NCBI GenBank assembly: GCA_034766995.1
Contig: CM068313.1
Location: 53,281,275-53,345,274 of the forward strand
Length of the DNA: 64,000 bases
Reading direction: 5' to 3'
Source: Acanthacorydalis orientalis
Taxonomy: Eukaryota; Arthropoda; Insecta; Megaloptera; Corydalidae
Shown: piece after piece, positions 58,101-64,000 of the stretch
Layout of the letters: every line of letters starts with the position of its first letter
Position numbering within the stretch: position 1 is the first letter of the stretch
The notes under the pieces: model-generated
The model's input: the letters and a program-made list of their open reading frames with translations, nothing else
Databases searched by the model: none
What the model was told of the DNA's origin: nothing
Position numbers and translations under genes: made by a program

Positions 58101-61100
58101 GATTCGAAATCACCAGAAAAATATCCAGACGGAAAACACCCAAGGGATTCCAAATATCCTAGAGACACAACACCCACAGATGAATCCATACCGAAATCTA
58201 TTCGAGACACTGAATCGCCTGAAAAATATCCTGGTAGAAAACCTGGAGATTCGAAATCACCAGAAAAGTACCCAGACGGAAAACATCCAAGGGATTCAAA
58301 ATATCCTAGAGACACAACACCTATAGATGAAATTGAACCAAAATCAGTTCGAGATCTCGAATCGCCTGAAAAATATCCTGGTAAAAAACAACCAGGAGAT
58401 TCTAGATATCCTACGGAGACTAAACCTATAACTGATTCCAAAGTGAGACCAATTAAGGATTCAAAGTCGCCAGAAAAATATCCAGACGGTAAACAACCGA
58501 AAGATACTAAACATCCTAGGGACACGACACCTAAGGATGATACTGAACCGAAAACAATTAGAGAGTCGCCTGAAAAATATCCAGGTAAAAAACAACCGGT
58601 TAAGGATTCTAAATCACCTGAAAAATACCCAGACGGTAAACAACCGAGAGACACTAAATATCCTAGAGAAACAACTCCTGTAGATAAATCTGAACCGAAG
58701 TCAATTCGAGATCAAGTTTCGCCTGATAAATATCCAGGTAGGAAACAACCGGTAGATTCAAAATATCCAAGAGGAACGACCCCTGTGGATGAAACAGAAC
58801 CTAAAACGAAACGTGTATTGGAATCTCCTGAAAAGTATCCGAGTAGAAAACAGCCAACAGATACCAGACCTGTAGGTGAATGTAAACCGAAAACTGTTAG
58901 GGACTCGAAATCGCCTGATAAATATCCCGACGGTAAACGACCAGGGGATTCGAAATATCCAAGAGGAACGACTCCTGAGAATGAAATGGAACCGAGAACG
59001 AGACGCGAATTAGAATCGCCTGAAAAATATCCAGGTAGAAAACAGCCAGTAGATTCGAAATATCCATCAGACAGTAGACAGCCAAGCAATTATATGCCAA
59101 AATTAATAAAGGATTCAAAATCGCCAGAGAAACAACCGGATAGTAAACATCCTCGAGATTCTAAATACCCTAGAGGAGTGAAACCAGAGGATGATATTGA
59201 ACCGAAGTCAACTCGACTATCTAAATCGCCAGAAAAATATCCAAGTAAGAAACCTCTAGATTCGAGATATCCTGTCGATGATGCAAGATCGAAACCAGGT
59301 CGAGAATCGAAATCTCCACAAAAGTATCCTGTCGGAAGAGAGCCCACGCCTACAGATGATAACCGACCGAAATCGGTCCGCGACTCAAAATCTCCAGAGA
59401 AACAGCCAACGAGACGTATGCCTACAAAACCATACGATACGGAGACAACAGGTATTAAGACAACGGTTACTAAAAAATCCACAGTTACCGAATACGATTC
59501 GAATACTTTCACCCGTAAAACAACAGATAAAACAACACCGTCACGAAAGTCTCCAACGAAAGATGCCAAAGTGCCGAGAAAACCGCACGACGATGAACCT
59601 GAAGACGAAGATTATCTTCAGAGGAGACCTTATGACCAAAGTCCAGACGAGGAAGTCCCTGATGAAATCGATTCGGAAGAAATTATAACCTACGATGTTG
59701 ATGGCAGAAGAATAGTCACAAAGAAGCGTATAGTTACTGAATATAACTCTGATACGTATACGCGAAGGAAACCAGATGATGCTGAACCAAGGAGAAGAGT
59801 CGATGAGAGCCCAGAGGGCCGCTTACCGAAAAGTAAACCGACAGAGAAACGACCGACCAAAGAATCGCCATATCAACCAGAAAAAGATAAACCGGAAATG
59901 CCGAGAAAGAAATCGGCTGGAATTCTTAAGACGCCCGAACGTGGAACACCTTCGAAGACTTCTCCGTCTAGAAGTCCTCGTCGGGAAACTACTCGTCCTG
60001 ATGATGTCACGAACTCGAGAGATACATCGCCGACAAGCAGTGCCAGCGAAATTGAATATATAAAGAATGACAATTACCAGATAATTACTGATCTCGATTC
60101 TGGAGATATCACTATAACTGTTGAGAAAGATACGGTCGATACTGTAAATAAAACAAGAAAAATACCAGGAAAAAGAGCTCCTGAGGACGACGATGACACT
60201 TATCCGAGACGTCCGGATGACGACGACGATATTTACAGGAAACGACCAAAGAGTCTAGAAATCAATGAAACGAATGAAATATATACAACTAGTACGACAA
60301 AAGACACCTCAATACGTAGGACAACAACTGCTGGAAGAACTGTTCCAGATCGAAAATCACCTACAAAGCAAATTCCTAAAAAAGGTGTTCCGATGTCACC
60401 AGATGAAAAGCCTCCGAGTACATTCATTGTTTCACCGGATGATGAAGAATATCCATTCGATAAAATGCCAAAAGGTAAACAGTATCCCGAAAGTAAAGAA
60501 CCCAGAAGACCTGGCGATGACGATTATCCGTCTGATAAAATGCCAAAAAGTAAACAGTATCCAGAAAGTAAAGAACCCAGAAGACCTGGCGATGAAGATT
60601 ATCCGTCTGATAAAATTCCAAAAGGTAAACAGTATCCGGAAAGTAAAGAACCCAGAAGACCTGGCGATGACGATTATCCGTCTGATAAAATGCCAAAAGG
60701 TAAACAGTATCCAGAAAGTAAAGAACCCAGAAGACCTGGCGATGAAGATTATCCGTCTGATAAAATGCCAAAAGGTAAACAGTATCCTGAAAGTAAAGAA
60801 CCCAGAAGACCTGGCGATGAAGATTATCCGTCTGATAAAATGCCAAAAGGTGAACAGTATCCTGATGATGACGAACCTAGGAAACCTACTGATTACGATT
60901 CACCGCAAAACAAAACTATTGATAATATTATATCAAAAGAACGTCCGCCATTGAGACGCACTGACACGTACGAAGAACGTTGTCGCGAGATTCTTGGCTT
61001 AAACAAAACGAAAACAGAAACGCAAAAGACAACATTGAAAGATGTGACGACGGTAACGACAGACCAGCTGCATAGAGTCGTAAAGAAAGATAGCGCCGAG

Positions 61101-64000
61101 CCGACTAAAACTGTTACAAAACCGAAGGGTCCTGAGAAAGTTCCAGGCGACAGGAAGCCTGACAGAGAAACGCCCGATAGAAAATATCCTGATTCGGAGA
61201 AGCGTACCGTCACTTCTGTTACAGAGAAAATTACAACCCAGAGGACTGATACGACAGATGTTGATATAATTACGGATGAGAATAGAGAACCGAGAAGAAC
61301 GGTTCCCAAGTCAGATGAACCGACTAGGAGACCACAACCGGAGTCTGAATATCCAACACGAACGCCTAAGGAAAAATCGCCTGATAAACCGGATGATAAA
61401 TTGAAACCAAAACCGAAAGAGTACACTTCAGAATTCCCGTCGCAACGGCGTAGTCCGGATTCAAGTCCTGAACGAAAATATCCGGATAAAGAGAGCATCC
61501 CTACAGACAAACAACCGAAGTCGACACTACCCAAATCTCAAGACTACCCGACACAGCGTCGTTCGCCTGACAGCAGTCCCGACAGGAAATATCCATCTAA
61601 GCCAGGGGACAAGGTGCCTGATAGTAAGACAACAGTCGAAAGAACTATCATACAAGAATTTCCGTCACAGCGTCGTTCTCCGAGCGCTGATAAGAAGCCT
61701 TCTCTGAAACCGACGACTCCAGCCGATAAGCCTCGATCAGTTCCGAAGGAGAAAACTCCTTCAGATCTAACATCGACTTCCACTACCAGAGAAACTGTCG
61801 TTACTGAAAAAACGCGTAGGATCAAAACAAAGAGAACAGATCTGGATAGACCTTCTGACGAAGAAGTTACGGAAGAGAGCGATGTTCCTAGTGAAGAGGA
61901 GCCGGAGAAAATTCCGATAGATCGTAATACAATCACGCAAACAAAAATGACTTCCATAATTACTACAGATTTGTTGAATACTGAACGTCATGACACTGTG
62001 GTTAAAAAACCGTTCGGCACACCTAAAGAACGTGATCAGAAACCAGTTAAGCCTTTTGACCGCGACTCAAGTCCTAATGAGGACATTGAACCAGACCAAC
62101 GTAAACCTGTTACAGGTATTGACACGTCTGTAAGAAAGACGATCGTTACTAAGGATGTGACACAGCGTACAACAGAGAAAACACCTACTAAAAAAGAGCC
62201 GATTTCGGAAAAAATTCCAAGAAGAGATTCGCCCGAGAAAAAATCAGTTCCAGTTAGATATGGGGATGAACCTACTGACGATGACGTTACACGTCGCCCT
62301 AAAAGTCCAACGAGACCGGGTCAAGTTTATACCACTGTGATTACAGATGAACCAGATCAATTGAAACCGGTCACAGACACTGATACGACTGTAAAGAGAA
62401 CAATCGTTACTAAGGACGTAACACAACGCACGACGGAGAGAACGCCTGCTAAAAGAGAGCCTGTTTCTGAAAAAGTTCCAAAACGAGATTCGCCTGAAAA
62501 GAAATCTGTTCCAGGTAAATATCCCGGCGAACCAACTGATGATCATGTGACACGCCGTCCTGAAAGTCCAACGAGACCGAGTGAAGTTTACACAACTCTA
62601 GTAACAGGCGACACGAGAGTCGTAACTGATTCCAGGACAATGAAAACAGTTACAAATAAAGAAACGACACAGGAATTTATCGATATTGAGAAAGTCACTT
62701 CGAAACAAGTACCAGAACCGATAAGAAAACCATACGGAACAGAACCGAGGCGTAAAGATATTCCAGATACAAGAGATACTGATGAAGATACGAGATCATC
62801 TCCCGACAGAAAATATCCACAGAAGAGTCCGGAAAAACCGCTGAAAGAACCTGTAGATAAGTTAAAGGAGAGAAAACCGTTGCCTCAAGACGAAAAAGAT
62901 TCACCACAGAGAAAAATACCAGAGAGCGTTAGTAGAACAAAATCGCAAGATGAGAGACCGAAACCGACGATCAAGGAATCTGGTCGAAAACCGAGCGACG
63001 TCACGAGTCCCGACAAGAGGCCTCGACGTCCTGATACGGATGATATTTGTACAGTGAGAATACATGATGATGTCACGCTTATCTTAAAATCGACCACAGA
63101 TGAAGAAGTGACTGATATTCATAGGGAGTACACTGAAAGTGATGAAAGTCCCGAACGTACACAATCGTATCCTAAGACTAGACCGTCTACAAAGACTGTA
63201 GACACGGTCAGACAAATCACGAGTCCTGAAAAAGATTCTCCATCTAGACCGAGAACTAGACCTCAGGACGAGTACGACGAACCTGACGATGAATATCTCA
63301 CAACGGTGGAAAAAACAACATCGAAAACAATCCATCATACTGCGATTAACAGGGAAGAGAATGTCGATACAGTTCGAAAAACTCCAAAAGAAAGATTTCC
63401 GGATTCTAAAATTCCTACTGAAAGAATTCCGTATTCAAAATCTCCAGATAAAACGACTGTTAAGAAATATCCAACCGACAAAGATCAAAAAGTCGTTCGT
63501 AGACCGAAAGATACAGATGATCAGGTTGAATCGGACGAAGAATATGAACCGGTGAGAGATACCAGTCCTACAAGGTTAGAAGACGATCATTATAAAACCG
63601 ACATTACGGTCAGGACCACAAAAACGATTCAAAGTAAATACATTGACGAAAACAGGATTGATGTTACGGACACGTCTAAAACCAAACCGAAGAGACCGTC
63701 AGAGAAACAACCGACGTTGCCCGCTTCCAAGCAACCGCACGAAAGAGCTCCCGTGACAAAACCGTCGCATCCTTCGCCAGAACGCAAGGTCAGCACTGAT
63801 TATATCGTGGTAAAAGAATCGCATACTAAACCGAAAGATGAATATCCGAGAACTAGAGACGGAGTTCCTAAAAAGCTATTCGAGAACGAATATTCGGCAA
63901 CTACAGAAGAAGTTAATTATACGACGGAAACTGTGGAAACAAACGAGACTGTTCATGAAAAATCACCCGATCGTAAAATTAAACAGCCTAAAGATGTTAC
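55189..64000 (+). CDS. Smoothelin-like repetitive protein, giant third exon (runs off the window)
   Basis: The acceptor is ttgtctttcag at 55188. GT completes the Gly codon split from the exon before, and the frame then stays open for 8.8 kb to the window end (residues ~116 to >3050). No stop was found on reading through. The protein is hydrophilic and rich in K, E, D, P, S, T and R, with no signal peptide, membrane segment or recognisable fold. Features in order: a TKIITETRTLSDGSTVTKTK stretch (~55890-55955), also seen in form after the human smoothelin domain; RTAYNVKD-like repeats (56032-56145); REPSYPVS-like repeats (56545-56680); DRKTPTG repeats (57115-57186); about 20 SPEKYP motifs (57640-59410); two VTEY-containing segments (59450-59790); an acidic DDDDD patch (60186-60245); the 25-residue array (60436-60885); QRRSP repeats (61432-61690); and an 87-residue duplication (62085-62610). 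Many Ser/Thr-Pro sites suggest proline-directed phosphorylation. I infer a phosphoregulated flexible cytoskeletal linker. A calponin-homology domain would be expected beyond the window. Confidence 0.85.
57640..59410 (+). repeat. SPEKYP coding repeats with a 147-nt (49-residue) unit
   Basis: About twenty motifs of form SP-[EDQ]-K-[YQ]-P occur at intervals of roughly 25 residues (protein residues ~930-1520). The best conserved higher-order unit is 147 nt. Copies begin at GACGGAAAACA at 57981 and 58128 and at a slightly changed 58275. Each unit holds two half-modules: SPEKYPDGKHPRDSKYPRD followed by TTPTDESIPKSIRDTE, then SPEKYPGRKPGDSK. Units further right have diverged and vary in length but stay in frame. 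Confidence 0.9.
60436..60885 (+). repeat. Six-copy 75-nt coding tandem array (25 residues)
   Basis: The sequence GATAAAATGCCAAAAGG recurs with an exact 75-nt spacing (TAAAATGCCA or its variant at 60461, 60536, 60611, 60686, 60761, 60836). Each unit encodes YPSDKMPKGKQYPESK followed by EPRRPGDED, with only a few synonymous or conservative changes (ATG to ATT, GAC to GAA, GGT to AGT). The last copy decays into PDDDEPRKP. The exact period and near identity suggest recent unequal exchange or replication slippage. Confidence 0.95.
62085..62610 (+). repeat. 87-residue internal duplication in the giant exon
   Basis: Two blocks offset by 261 nt (GATTCGCC at 62226 and 62487) encode the same order of motifs: RKTIVTKDVTQRTTEKTP or its RTIVTKDVTQRTTERTP partner, then EPISEKIPRRDSPEKKSVP, then DEPTDDDVTRRPKSPTRP. 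Substitutions are spread throughout, so this duplication is older than the 75-nt array. Confidence 0.9.

Noticed and set aside
57902..58654. 250-codon minus-strand frame with GYFSGDFESL-like repeats, and others antisense to the giant exon
   Set aside because: Antisense shadows of the + strand repeat coding region; their repeats mirror SPEKYP units.
60265..60954. 229-codon + strand frame with IRLIKCQKVNSI repeats
   Set aside because: An alternative frame of the 75-nt array; the frame continuous with the upstream exons is the one spanning the whole exon.

Overview
This is a strongly AT-rich nuclear window from an animal, most likely an insect. The evidence is one spliced gene with GT-AG introns and CpG-rich coding exons, dozens of decayed DNA transposons of metazoan and insect type (mariner, Tc1, hAT, piggyBac, Tigger/pogo, Helentron), and two nuclear copies of mitochondrial DNA that read correctly only in the invertebrate mitochondrial code (TGA as Trp, AGA as Ser). 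One mitochondrial copy keeps the order control region, trnI, trnQ, trnM, nad2. That is the ancestral insect order, which argues against Apis, typical ants and Lepidoptera. I cannot name the order or species.

There is one convincing host gene, on the + strand at the right end. It has three visible coding exons: 49584-49643, 52794-53079 and 55189 to beyond 64000. Together they give about 3,050 residues with no stop. The N-terminus is a smoothelin-type domain split across exons 1 and 2. The third exon is one uninterrupted reading frame of more than 8.8 kb that encodes a disordered, charged, Ser/Thr-Pro-rich protein with many internal repeats: about twenty SPEKYP-like motifs, a 49-residue repeat, a 25-residue tandem array and an 87-residue duplication. 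If the architecture follows smoothelin, a calponin-homology domain would lie downstream of the window. The first coding exon begins at a splice acceptor, so at least one 5' exon lies upstream. Much of the left 49 kb may be its long first intron. Two sites fit that idea without proving it: a juxtaposed acceptor/donor (recursive-splice-like) at 6816/6817, and a pair of SRF CArG boxes at 2034-2066.

The rest is a transposon graveyard. From left to right: Tc1 (160-1424); a foldback MITE (1447-1622); Tigger (2695-3711); a (TA)n-embedded repeat family (3938-4575); LINE and mariner scraps (6105-6560); a DUF4817-type transposase with two nested Harbinger-type MITEs (7842-9776); mariner (10700-11640); Tc1 interrupted by NUMT 1 (12300-14165); several mariner derivatives (14933-18990) and a hAT (17472-18440); piggyBac (20313-21263); a long inverted repeat with tRNA-like modules (24915-25566); mariner (26626-27775); a mariner derivative split by NUMT 2 (28153-29372); hAT (30022-31308); mariners (34290-35865); an R1-like LINE end between (TA)n tracts (36022-36715); hAT repeats and piggyBac (38453-39960); Tigger and Helentron (41305-42860); a three-level nest (44393-45462); mariner (46227-47529); and a hAT with target duplication (47867-49446). 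The introns of the host gene hold piggyBac and mariner relics and a four-copy tandem repeat with acceptor-like ends.

(TA)n microsatellites, some over 300 bp, border many of these elements. No element here looks autonomous: every transposase shows stops, frameshifts or deletions. The long AT-rich stretches between elements (for example 4934-6100, 9777-10690, 31317-33558, 40099-41267) showed me no gene.
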